Source of the DNA: Pseudeuparius sepicola
Lineage: Eukaryota; Arthropoda; Insecta; Coleoptera; Anthribidae
DNA length: 64,000 bases
Assembly (NCBI GenBank): GCA_963920635.1
Contig: OY987298.1
Coordinates: 85,383,454 to 85,447,453, forward strand
Direction: 5' to 3'
The notes beneath the pieces are model-generated. The model ran no database searches, was not told the DNA's origin, and saw nothing but the letters and a program-made list of their open reading frames with translations. The position numbers and the translations under genes are program-made. This document shows positions 36,026 through 48,276 of this stretch, piece by piece. Each line of letters starts with the position of its first letter. Within the stretch, counting starts at the first letter, position 1.

Positions 36026-38490
36026 AATTCCTATACGACGTAAATTAAGTTCTACAACACGATTCCGCCCTAAAAATTTTTCTATAAAATTTCTGAGTGC
36101 CTCGAGAGCGCACTTTTTCAATTTTCAAAAATGTTGACATGCTTCGAAAAAAAATACCTATGCGACGTAAATTGAGTTCTACAACACGATTCCGCCCTCA
36201 AAATTTTTCTAAAAAATTTCAAAGTACCTGGTCAGCGCACTTTTTCAATTTTCAAAAATGTTGGCATGCTCCGAAAAAAAAATTCCTATGCGACGTAAAT
36301 TAAGTTCTACAACACAATTCCGCCCTAAAAATTTTTTTATAAAATTTCTGTGCCTGGCCAGCGCACTTTTTCAATTTTCAAACATGTTGACATGCTCCGA
36401 AAAAAAATTCCTATGCGACGTAAATTAAGTTCTACAACACAATTCCGCCCTAAAAATTTATTTATAAAATTTCTGAGTGCCTGGCCAGCGCACTTTTTCA
36501 ATTTTCAAACATGTTGACATGCTCCAAAAAAAAATAAAATTCCTATACGACGTAAATTAAGTTCTGCAACACGATTCCGCCCTAAAAATTTTTCTATAAA
36601 ATTTCAAAGTACCTGGTCAGCGCACTTTTTCAATTTTCAAAAATGTTGGCATGCTCCGAAAAAAAAATTCCTATGCGACGTAAATTAAGTTCTACAACAC
36701 AATTCCGCCCTAAAAATTTTTTTATAAAATTTCTGTGCCTGGCCAGCGCACTTTTTCAATTTTCAAAAATGTTGTCATGCTTCGAAAAAAAAAAAATTTT
36801 TATACGACGTAAATTAAGTTCTACAACACGATTCCGCCCTAAAAATTTTTCTATAAAATTTCTGAGTGCCCCGCCAGCGCACTTTTTCAATTTTCAAAAA
36901 TGTTGACATGCTTCGAAAAAAAATACCTATGCGACGTAAATTGAGTTCTACAACACGATTCCGCCCTCAAAATTTTTCTAAAAAATTTCAAAGTACCTGG
37001 TCAGCGCACTTTTTCAATTTTCAAAAATGTTGGCATGCTCCGAAAAAAAAATTCCTATGCGACGTAAATTAAGTTCTACAACACAATTCCGCCCTAAAAT
37101 TTTTTTTATAAAATTTCTGTGCCTTGCCAGCGCACTTTTTCAATTTTCAAAAATGTTGTCATGCTCCGAAAAAAAAAATTCCTATACGACGTAAATTAAG
37201 TTCTACAACACGATTCCGCCCTCAAAATTTTTCTATAAAATTTCTGAGTGCCTCGCCAGCGCACTTTTTCAATTTTCAAAAATGTTGTCATGCTCCGAAA
37301 AAAAAAATTCCTATACGACGTAAATTAAGTTCTACAACACGATTCCGCCCTCAAAATTTTTCTAAAAAATTTCAAAGTACCTGGTCAGCGCACTTTTTCA
37401 ATTTTCAAAAATGTTGTCATGCTCCGAAAAAAAATTCCTATACGACGTAAATTGAGTTCTACCACACGATTCCGCCCTCAAAATTTTTCTAAAAAATTTC
37501 TAAGTACCTGGCCAGCCCACTTTTTCAATTTTTAAAAATGTTGACATGCTCCGAAAAAAAAATCCTATACGACGTAAATTGAGTTCTACAACACTATTCC
37601 GCCCTCCAAATTTTTCTAAAAAATTTCAAAGTACCTGGTCAGCGCACTTTTTCTATTTTCAAAAATGTTGACATGCTCCGAAAAAAAATTCCTATGCGAC
37701 GTAAATTGAGTTCTACAACACGATTCGGCCCTCAAAATTTTTCTAAAAAATTTCAAAGTACCTGGTCAGCGCACTTTTTCAATTTTCAAAAATGTTGACA
37801 TGCTCCGAAAAGAAAATTCCTATGCGACGTAAATTGAGTTCTAGAACACGATTCCACCCTCAAAATTTTTCTAAAAAATTTTTAAGTTCCTGGTCAGCGC
37901 ACTTTTTCAATTTTCAAAAATGTTGTCATGCTCCGAAAAAAAAATAAAATTCCTATACGACGTAAATTGAGTTCTACCACACGATTCCGCCCTCAAAATT
38001 TTTCTAAAAAATTTCTAAGTACCTGGCCAGCGCACTTTTTCAATTTTTAAAAATGTTGACATGCTCCGAAAAAAAAATCCTATACGACGTAAATTGAGTT
38101 CTACAACACTATTCCGCCCTCCAAATTTTTCTAAAAAATTTCAAAGTACCTGGTCAGCGCACTTTTTCTATTTTCAAAAATGTTGACATGCTCCGAAAAA
38201 AAATTCCTATGCGACGTAAATTGAGTTCTACAACACGATTCGGCCCTCAAAATGTTTCTAAAAAATTTTTGAGTGCCTGGCCAGCGCACTTTTTCAATTT
38301 TCAAAAATGTTGACATGCTCCGAAAAAAAATACCTATGCGACGTAAATTGAGTTCTACAACACGATTCCGCCCTCAAAATTTTTCTAAAAAAATTTTAAG
38401 TACCTGGTCAGCGCACTTTTTCAATTTTCAAAAATGTTGTCATGCTCCGAAAAAAAAATAAAATTCCTATACGACGTAAATTAAGTTCTA
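36026..38490 (+). repeat. Domain B higher-order repeat, unit 4 (rearranged end)
   Basis: Identical in layout to unit 3 up to about 37,332. There GTTCTACAAC replaces GTTCTGCAAC, and the array switches to the order seen in unit 2 from about 31,040 (offset about 6,295). The CGATTCGGCC variant appears near 37,725 and is combined with AATGTTTC near 38,240, a mosaic. The end at about 38,490 is approximate; beyond it the order no longer matches domain B. Confidence 0.75.
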
Positions 38491-41400
38491 CAACACGATT
38501 CCGCCCTAAAAATTTTTCTATAAAATTTCTGAGTGCCTCGCCAGCGCACTTTTTCAATTTTCAAAAATGTTGACATGCTCCGAAAAGAAAATTCCTATGC
38601 GACGTAAATTGAGTTCTACAACACGATTCCACCCTCAAAATTTTTCTAAAAAAATTTTAAGTTCCTGGTCTGCGCACTTTTTCAATTTTCAAAAATGTTG
38701 TCATGCTCCGAAAAAAAATTCCTATACGACGTAAATTGAGTTCTACCACACGATTCCGCCCTCAAAATTTTTCTAAAAAATTTCTAAGTACCTGGCCAGC
38801 CCACTTTTTCAATTTTTAAAAATGTTGACATGCTCCGAAAAAAAAATCCTATACGACGTAAATTGAGTTCTACAACACTATTCCGCCCTCCAAATTTTTC
38901 TAAAAAATTTCAAAGTACCTGGTCAGCGCACTTTTTCTATTTTCAAAAATGTTGACATGCTCCGAAAAAAAATTCCTATGCGACGTAAATTGAGTTCTAC
39001 AACACGATTCGGCCCTCAAAATTTTTCTAAAAAATTTCAAAGTACCTGGTCAGCGCACTTTTTCAATTTTCAAAAATGTTGACATGCTCCGAAAAGAAAA
39101 TTCCTATGCGACGTAAATTGAGTTCTAGAACACGATTCCACCCTCAAAATTTTTCTAAAAAATTTTTAAGTTCCTGGTCAGCGCACTTCTTCAATTTTCA
39201 AAAATGTTGTCATGCTCCGAAAAAAAAATAAAATTCCTATACGACGTAAATTGAGTTCTACCACACGATTCCGCCCTCCAAATTTTTCTAAAAAATTTCA
39301 AAGTACCTGGTCAGCGCACTTTTTCTATTTTCAAAAATGTTGACATGCTCCGAAAAAAAATTCCTATGCGACGTAAATTGAGTTCTACAACACGATTCGG
39401 CCCTCAAAATTTTTCTAAAAAATTTCAAAGTACCTGGTCAGCGCACTTTTTCTATTTTCAAAAATGTTGACATGCTCCGAAAAAAAATTCCTATGCGACG
39501 TAAATTGAGTTCTACAACCCGATTCGGCCCTCAAAATGTTTCTAAAAAATTTTTGAGTGCCTGGCCAGCGCACTTTTTCAATTTTCAAAAATGTTGACAT
39601 GCTCCGAAAAAAATACCTATGCGACGTAAATTGAGTTCTACAACACGATTCCGCCCTCAAAATTTTTCTAAAAAAATTTTAAGTACCTGGTCAGCGCACT
39701 TTTTCAATTTTCAAAAATGTTGTCATGCTCCGAAAAAAAAAAATAAAATTCCTATACGACGTAAATTAAGTTCTACAACACGATTCCGCCCTAAAAATTT
39801 TTCTATAAAATTTCTGAGTGCCTCGCCAGCGCACTTTTTCAATTTTCAAAAATGTTGACATGCTTCGAAAAAAATACCTATGCGACGTAAATTGAGTTCT
39901 ACAACACGATTCCGCCCTCAAAATTTTTCTAAAAAATTTCAAAGTACCTGGTCAGCGCACGTTTTCAATTTTCAAAAATGTTGGCATGCTCCGAAAAAAA
40001 ATTCCTATGCGACGTAAATTAAGTTCTACAACACAATTCCGCCCTAAAAATTTTTTTATAAAATTTCTGCGCCTGGCCAGCGCACTTTTTCAATTTTCAA
40101 AAATGTTGACATGCTCCGAAAAGAAAATTCCTATGCGACGTAAATTGAGTTCTAGAACACGATTCCACCCTCAAAATTTTTCTAAAAAATTTTTAAGTTC
40201 CTGGTCAGCGCACTTTTTCAATTTTCAAAAATGTTGTCATGCTCCGAAAAAAAAATAAAATACCTATGCGACGTAAATTGAGTTCTACAACACGATTCCG
40301 CCCTCAAAATTTTTCTAAAAAATTTCAAAGTACCTGGTCAGCGCACGTTTTCAATTTTCAAAAATGTTGGCATGCTCCGAAAAAAAATTCCTATGCGACG
40401 TAAATTAAGTTCTACAACACAATTCCGCCCTAAAAATTTATTTATAAAATTTCTGAGTGCCTGGCCAGCCCACTTTTTCAATTTTCAAACATGTTGACAT
40501 GCTCCAAAAAAAAATAAAATTCCTATACGACGTAAATTAAGTTCTGCAACACGATTCCGCCCTAAAAATTTTTCTATAAAATTTCAAAGTACCTGGTTAG
40601 CGCGCTTTTTCAATTTTCAAAAATGTTGACATGCTTCGAAAAAAAAATTCCTATGCGACGTAAATTAAGTTCTACAACACAATTCCGCCCTAAAAATTTT
40701 TCTATAAAATTTCTGAGTGCCTCGCCAGCGCACTTTTTCAATTTTCAAAAATGTTGACATGCTTCGAAAAAAAATACCTATGCGACGTAAATTGAGTTCT
40801 ACAACACGATTCCGCCCTCAAAATTTTTCTAAAAAATTTCAAAGTACCTGGTCAGCGCACTTTTTCAATTTTCAAAAATGTTGGCATGCTCCGAAAAAAA
40901 AATTCCTATGCGACGTAAATTAAGTTCTACAACACAATTCCGCCCTAAAAATTTTTTTATAAAATTTCTGTGCCTGGCCAGCGCACTTTTTCAATTTTCA
41001 AACATGTTGACATGCTCCGGAAAAAAATTCCTATGCGACGTAAATTAAGTTCTACAACACAATTCCGCCCTAAAAATTTATTTATAAAATTTCTGAGTGC
41101 CTGGCCAGCCCACTTTTTCAATTTTCAAACATGTTGACATGCTCCAAAAAAAAATAAAATTCCTATACGACGTAAATTAAGTTCTACAACACAATTCCGC
41201 CCTAAAAATTTTTTTATAAAATTTCTGTGCCTGGCCAGCGCACTTTTTCAATTTTCAAAAATGTTGTCATGCTCCGAAAAAAAAAAATTCCTATACGACG
41301 TAAATTAAGTTCTACAACACGATTCCGCCCTAAAAATTTTTCTATAAAATTTCTGAGTGCCTCGCCAGCGCACTTTTTCAATTTTCAAAAATGTTGACAT

Positions 41401-43020
41401 GCTTCGAAAAAAAATACCTATGCGACGTAAATTGAGTTCTACAACACGATTCCGCCCTCAAAATTTTTCTAAAAAATTTCAAAGTACCTGGTCAGCGCAC
41501 TTTTTCAATTTTCAAAAATGTTGGCATGCTCCGAAAAAAAAATTCCTATGCGACGTAAATTAAGTTCTACAACACAATTCCGCCCTAAAAATTTTTTTAT
41601 AAAATTTCTGTGCCTGGCCAGCGCACTTTTTCAATTTTCAAACATGTTGACATGCTCCGAAAAAAAATTCCTATGCGACGTAAATTAAGTTCTACAACAC
41701 AATTCCGCCCTAAAAATTTATTTATAAAATTTCTGAGTGCCTGGCCAGCCCACTTTTTCAATTTTCAAACATGTTGACATGCTCCAAAAAAAAATAAAAT
41801 TCCTATACGACGTAAATTAAGTTCTGCAACACGATTCCGCCCTAAAAATTTTTCTATAAAATTTCAAAGTACCTGGTTAGCGCACTTTTTCAATTTTCAA
41901 AAATGTTGACATGCTTCGAAAAAAAAATTCCTATGCGACGTAAATTAAGTTCTACAACACAATTCCGCCCTAAAAATTTTTTTATAAAATTTCTGTGCCT
42001 GGCCAGCGCACTTTTTCAATTTTCAAAAATGTTGTCATGCTCCGAAAAAAAAAAAATTCCTATGCGACGTAAATTAAGTTCTACAACACAATTCCGCCCT
42101 AAAAATTTTTTTATAAAATTTCTGTGAATGGCCAGCGCACTTTTTCAATTTTCAAAAATGTTGCCATGCTCCGAAAAAAAAAATTCCTATACGACGTAAA
42201 TTAAGTTCTACAACACGATTCCGCCCTAAAAATTTTTCTATAAAATTTCTGAGTGCCTCGCCAGCGCACTTTTTTAATTTTTAAAAATGTTGACATGCTC
42301 CGAAAAGAAAATTCCTATGCGACGTAAATTGAGTTCTACAACACGATTCCACCCTCAAAATTTTTCTAAAAAAATTTTAAGTTCCTGGTCAGCGCACTTT
42401 TTCAATTTTCAAAAATGTTGTCATGCTCCGAAAAAAAATTCCTATACGACGTAAATTGAGTTCTACCACACGATTCCGCCCTCAAAATTTTTCTAAAAAA
42501 TTTCTAAGTACCTGGTCAGCGCACTTTTTCAATTTTCAAAAATGTTGGCATGCTCCGAAAAAAAAATTCCTATGCGACGTAAATTAAGTTCTACAACACA
42601 ATTCCGCCCTAAAAATTTTTTTATAAAATTTCTGAGTGCCTGGCCAGCGCACTTTTTCAATTTTCAAACATGTTGACATGCTCCAAAAAAAAATAAAATT
42701 CCTATACGACGTAAATTAAGTTCTGCAACACGATTCCGCCCTAAAAATTTTTCTATAAAATTTCAAAGTACCTGGTTAGCGCACTTTTTCAATTTTCAAA
42801 AATGTTGACATGCTTTGAAAAAAAAATTCCTATGCGACGTAAATTAAGTTCTACAACACAATTCCGCCCTAAAAATTTTTTTATAAAATTTCTGTGCCTG
42901 GCCAGCGCACTTTTTCAATTTTCAAAAATGTTGTCATGCTCCAAAAAAAAAAAATCCTATGCGACGTAAATTAAGTTCTACAACACAATTCCGCCCTAAA
43001 AATTTTTTTATAAAATTTCT
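38490..43020 (+). repeat. Transition zone of mixed monomers
   Basis: No single long HOR explains this stretch. It mixes T1, T2, T7, T8-T9, T10, T3 and T11 monomers in changing order. It contains private variants: CTGCGCAC near 38,670, GCACTTCTTC near 39,185, ACAACCCGATTCGG near 39,517, GCGCACGTTTTC near 39,957 and 40,343, GGTTAGCGC near 40,595, 41,876 and 42,776, and CTCCGGAAAA near 41,017. The 640-bp unit described separately is the only clear periodic block inside it. Confidence 0.8.
40461..42000 (+). repeat. 640-bp (5-monomer) tandem unit, two full copies and a partial third
   Basis: The variant CTGGCCAGCCCAC in a T9-type monomer lies at 40,461, 41,101 and 41,741, exactly 640 bp apart. 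The T1-T2 pair that follows is also 640 bp apart (40,717 and 41,357). The middle unit has a T7 monomer where the outer two have T6 with GGTTAGCGC, so one monomer was exchanged after duplication. Confidence 0.88.
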
Positions 43021-45750
43021 GTGCCTCGCCAGCCCACTTTTTCAATTTTTAAAAATGTTGACATGCTCCGAAAAAAAAATCCTATACGACGTAAATTGAG
43101 TTCTACAACACGATTCGGCCCTCAAAATGTTTCTAAAAAATTTTTGAGTGCCTGGCCAGCGCACTTTTTCAATTTTCAAAAATGTTGACATGCTCCGAAA
43201 AAAAATACCTATGCGACGTAAATTGAGTTCTACAACACGATTCCGCCCTCAAAATTTTTCTAAAAAAATTTTAAGTACCTGGTCAGCGCACTTTTTCAAT
43301 TTTCAAAAATGTTGTCATGCTCCGAAAAAAAAATAAAATTCCTATACGACGTAAATTAAGTTCTACAACACTATTCCGCCCTCCAAATTTTTCTAAAAAA
43401 TTTCAAAGTACCTGGTCAGCGCACTTTTTCTATTTTCAAAAATGTTGACATGCTCCGAAAAAAAATTCCTATGCGACGTAAATTGAGTTCTACAACACGA
43501 TTCGGCCCTCAAAATGTTTCTAAAAAATTTTTGAGTGCCTGGCCAGCGCACTTTTTCAATTTTCAAAAATGTTGACATGCTCCGAAAAAAAATACCTATG
43601 CGACGTAAATTGAGTTCTACAACACGATTCCGCCCACAAAATTTTTCTAAAAAAATTTTAAGTACCTGGTCAGCGCACTTTTTCAATTTTCAAAAATGTT
43701 GTCATGCTCCGAAAAAAAAATAAAATTCCTATACGACGTAAATTAAGTTCTACAACACGATTCCGCCCTAAAAATTTTTCTATAAAATTTCTGAGTGCCT
43801 CGCCAGCGCACTTTTTCAATTTTCAAAAATGTTGACATGCTTCGAAAAAAATACCTATGCGACGTAAATTGAGTTCTACAACACGATTCCGCCCTCAAAA
43901 TTTTTCTAAAAAATTTCAAAGTACCTGGTCAGCGCACTTTTTCAATTTTCAAAAATGTTGGCATGCTCCGAAAAAAAATTCCTATGCGACGTAAATTGAG
44001 TTCTACAACACGATTCCGCCCTCAAAATGTTTCTAAAAAATTTTTGAGTGCCTGGCCAGCGCACTTTTTCAATTTTCAAAAATGTTGACATGCTCCGAAA
44101 AAAAATACCTATGCGACGTAAATTGAGTTCTACAACACGATTCCGCCCTCAAAATTTTTCTAAAAAAATTTTAAGTACCTGGTCAGCGCACTTTTGCAAT
44201 TTTCAAAAATGTTGTCATGCTCCGAAAAAAAAATAAAATTCCTATACGACGTAAATTAAGTTCTGCAACACGATTCCGCCCTAAAAATTTTTCTATAAAA
44301 TTTCAAAGTACCTGGTCAGCGCACTTTTTCAATTTTCAAAAATGTTGGCATGCTCCGAAAAAAAAATTCCTATGCGACGTAAATTAAGTTCTACAACACA
44401 ATTCCGCCCTAAAAATTTATTTATAAAATTTCTGAGTGCCTGGCCAGCGCACTTTTTCAATTTTCAAACATGTTGACATGCTCAAAAAAAAAAAAAATTC
44501 CTATACGACGTAAATTAAGTTCTGCAACACGATTCCGCCCTAAAAATTTTTCTATAAAATTTCAAAGTACCTGGTCAGCGCACTTTTTCAATTTTCAAAA
44601 ATGTTGGCATGCTCCGAAAAAAAAATTCCTATGCGACGTAAATTAAGTTCTACAACACAATTCCGCCCTAAAAATTTTTTTATAAAATTTCTGTGCCTGG
44701 CCAGCGCACTTTTTCAATTTTCAAAAATGTTGTCATGCTCCGAAAAAAAAATTCATATACGACGTAAATTAAGTTCTACAACACGATTCCGCCCTAAAAA
44801 TTTTTCTATAAAATTTCTGAGTGCCCCGCCAGCGCACTTTTTCAATTTTCAAAAATGTTGACATGCTTCGAAAAAAATACCTATGCGACGTAAATTGAGT
44901 TCTACAACACGATTCCGCCCTCAAAATTTTTCTAAAAAATTTCAAAGTACCTGGTCAGCGCACTTTTTCAATTTTCAAAAATGTTGGCATGCTCCGAAAA
45001 AAAAATTCCTATGCGACGTAAATTAAGTTCTACAACACAATTCCGCCCTAAAAATTTTTTTATAAAATTTCTGTGCCTGGCCAGCGCACTTTTTCAATTT
45101 TCAAAAATGTTGTCATGCTCCGAAAAAAAAAAAATTCATATACGACGTAAATTAAGTTCTACAACACGATTCCGCCCTAAAAAATTTTCTATAAAATTTC
45201 TGAGTGCCCCGCCAGCGCACTTTTTCAATTTTCAAAAATGTTGACATGCTTCGAAAAAAAATACCTATGCGACGTAAATTGAGTTCTACAACACGATTCC
45301 GCCCTCAAAATTTTTCTAAAAAAATTTTAAGTACCTGGTCAGCGCACTTTTTCAATTTTCAAAAATGTTGTCATGCTCCGAAAAAAAAATAAAATTCCTA
45401 TACGACGTAAATTAAGTTCTACAACACGATTCCGCCCTAAAAATTTTTCTATAAAATTTCTGAGTGCCTCGCCAGCGCACTTTTTCAATTTTCAAAAATG
45501 TTGACATGCTTCGAAAAAAATACCTATGCGACGTAAATTGAGTTCTACAACACGATTCCGCCCTCAAAATTTTTCTAAAAAATTTCAAAGTACCTGGTCA
45601 GCGCACTTTTTCAATTTTCAAAAATGTTGGCATGCTCCGAAAAAAAATTCCTATGCGACGTAAATTAAGTTCTACAACACAATTCCGCCCTAAAAATTTT
45701 TTTATAAAATTTCTGCGCCTGGCCAGCGCACTTTTTCAATTTTCAAAAAT

Positions 45751-45760
45751 GTTGACACGA
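45751..45760. other. 5-bp deletion monomer (GTTGACACGAAAAG)
   Basis: The normal GTTGACATGCTCCGAAAAG has lost five bases including CATGCTC. It is unique in the window, and the offset between domain C units changes here from 5,128 to 5,133. Confidence 0.9.
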
Positions 45761-47950
45761 AAAGAAAATTCCTATGCGACGTAAATTGAGTTCTAGAACA
45801 CGATTCCACCCTCAAAATTTTTCTAAAAAATTTTTAAGTTCCTGGTCAGCGCACTTTTTCAATTTTCAAAAATGTTTTCATGCTCCGAAAAAAAAATAAA
45901 ATTCCTATACGACGTAAATTGAGTTCTACCACACGATTCCGCCCTCAAAATTTTTCTAAAAAATTTCTAAGTACCTGGCCAGCGCACTTTTTCAATTTTT
46001 AAAAATGTTGACATGCTCCGAAAAAAATACCTATGCGACGTAAATTGAGTTCTACAACACGATTCCGCCCTCAAAATTTTTCTAAAAAATTTCAAAGTAC
46101 CTGGTCAGCGCACTTTTTCAATTTTCAAAAATGTTGGCATGCTCCGAAAAAAAATTCCTATGCGACGTAAATTGAGTTCTACAACACGATTCCGCCCTCA
46201 AAATGTTTCTAAAAAATTTTTGAGTGCCTGGCCAGCGCACTTTTTCAATTTTCAAAAATGTTGACATGCTCCGAAAAAAAATACCTATGCGACGTAAATT
46301 GAGTTCTACAACACGATTCCGCCCTCAAAATTTTTCTAAAAAAATTTTAAGTACCTGGTCAGCGCACTTTTGCAATTTTCAAAAATGTTGTCATGCTCCG
46401 AAAAAAAAATAAAATTCCTATACGACGTAAATTAAGTTCTGCAACACGATTCCGCCCTAAAAATTTTTCTATAAAATTTCAAAGTACCTGGTCAGCGCAC
46501 TTTTTCAATTTTCAAAAATCTTGGCATGCTCCGAAAAAAAAAATTCCTATGCGACGTAAATTAAGTTCTACAACACAATTCCGCCCTAAAAATTTATTTA
46601 TAAAATTTCTGAGTGCCTGGCCAGCGCACTTTTTCAATTTTCAAACATGTTGACATGCTCCAAAAAAAAAAAATTCCTATACGACGTAAATTAAGTTCTG
46701 CAACACGATTCCGCCCTAAAAATTTTTCTATAAAATTTCAAAGTACCTGGTCAGCGCACTTTTTCAATTTTCAAAAATGTTGGCATGCTCCGAAAAAAAA
46801 ATTCCTATGCGACGTAAATTAAGTTCTACAACACAATTCCGCCCTAAAAATTTTTTTATAAAATTTCTGTGCCTGGCCAGCGCACTTTATCAATTTTCAA
46901 AAATGTTGTCATGCTCCGAAAAAAAAAATTCATATACGACGTAAATTAAGTTCTACAACACGATTCCGCCCTAAAAATTTTTCTATAAAATTTCTGAGTG
47001 CCCCGCCAGCGCACTTTTTCAATTTTCAAAAATGTTGACATGCTTCGAAAAAAATACCTATGCGACGTAAATTGAGTTCTACAACACGATTCCGCCCTCA
47101 AAATTTTTCTAAAAAATTTCAAAGTACCTGGTCAGCGCACTTTTTCAATTTTCAAAAATGTTGGCATGCTCCGAAAAAAAAATTCCTATGCGACGTAAAT
47201 TAAGTTCTACAACACAATTCCGCCCTAAAAATTTTTTTATAAAATTTCTGTGCCTGGCCAGCGCACTTTTTCAATTTTCAAAAATGTTGTCATGCTCCGA
47301 AAAAAAAAAATTCATATACGACGTAAATTAAGTTCTACAACACGATTCCGCCCTAAAAATTTTTCTATAAAATTTCTGAGTGCCCCGCCAGCGCACTTTT
47401 TCAATTTTCAAAAATGTTGACATGCTTCGAAAAAAAATACCTATGCGACGTAAATTGAGTTCTACAACACGATTCCGCCCTCAAAATTTTTCTAAAAAAA
47501 TTTTAAGTACCTGGTCAGCGCACTTTTTCAATTTTCAAAAATGTTGTCATGCTCCGAAAAAAAAATAAAATTCCTATACGACGTAAATTAAGTTCTACAA
47601 CACGATTCCGCCCTAAAAATTTTTCTATAAAATTTCTGAGTGCCTCGCCAGCGCACTTTTTCAATTTTCAAAAATGTTGACATGCTTCGAAAAAAATACC
47701 TATGCGACGTAAATTGAGTTCTACAACACGATTCCGCCCTCAAAATTTTTCTAAAAAATTTCAAAGTACCTGGTCAGCGCACTTTTTCAATTTTCAAAAA
47801 TGTTGGCATGCTCCGAAAAAAAATTCCTATGCGACGTAAATTAAGTTCTACAACACAATTCCGCCCTAAAAATTTTTTTATAAAATTTCTGTGCCTGGCC
47901 AGCGCACTTTTTCAATTTTCAAAAATGTTGTCATGCTCCGAAAAAAAAAA

Positions 47951-48206
47951 ATTCCTATGCGACGTAAATTAAGTTCTACAACACAATTCCGCCCTAAAAA
48001 TTTTTTTATAAAATTTCTGTGAATGGCCAGCGCACTTTTTCAATTTTCAAAAATGTTGTCATGCTCCGAAAAAAAAAAATTCCTATGCGACGTAAATTAA
48101 GTTCTACAACACAATTCCGCCCTAAAAATTTTTTTATAAAATTTCTGTGAATGGCCAGCGCACTTTTTCAATTTTCAAAAATGTTGTCATGCTCCGAAAA
48201 AAAAAA
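47951..48206 (+). repeat. Adjacent identical monomers with GTGAATGGCC (two copies, 128 bp apart)
   Basis: Two consecutive T7-type monomers carry the same rare GTGAATGGCCAGCG at 48,019 and 48,147, and appear identical base for base apart from the final TATGC/TATAC. The array rarely places two monomers of the same subtype side by side, so this is probably a very young single-monomer duplication. The same variant near 42,124 is followed by TTGCCATGC. Confidence 0.88.
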
Positions 48207-48276
48207 ATTCCTATACGACGTAAATTAAGTTCTACAACACGATTCCGCCCTAAAAATTTTTCTATAAAATTTCTGA

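Larger units (their letters stand above)
43021..48276 (+). repeat. Domain C higher-order repeat, unit 1 (5,256 bp, 41 monomers)
   Basis: GTGCCTCGCCAGCCCAC at 43,021 recurs at 48,277, and the sequence is colinear at +5,256 to about 44,234, then at +5,128 (one monomer lost in unit 2), then at +5,133 after a 5-bp deletion near 45,757. Inside it, two roughly 2,176-bp subunits start at 44,048 and 46,224. The ATTCATATACG variant first appears near 44,752. Confidence 0.9.
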
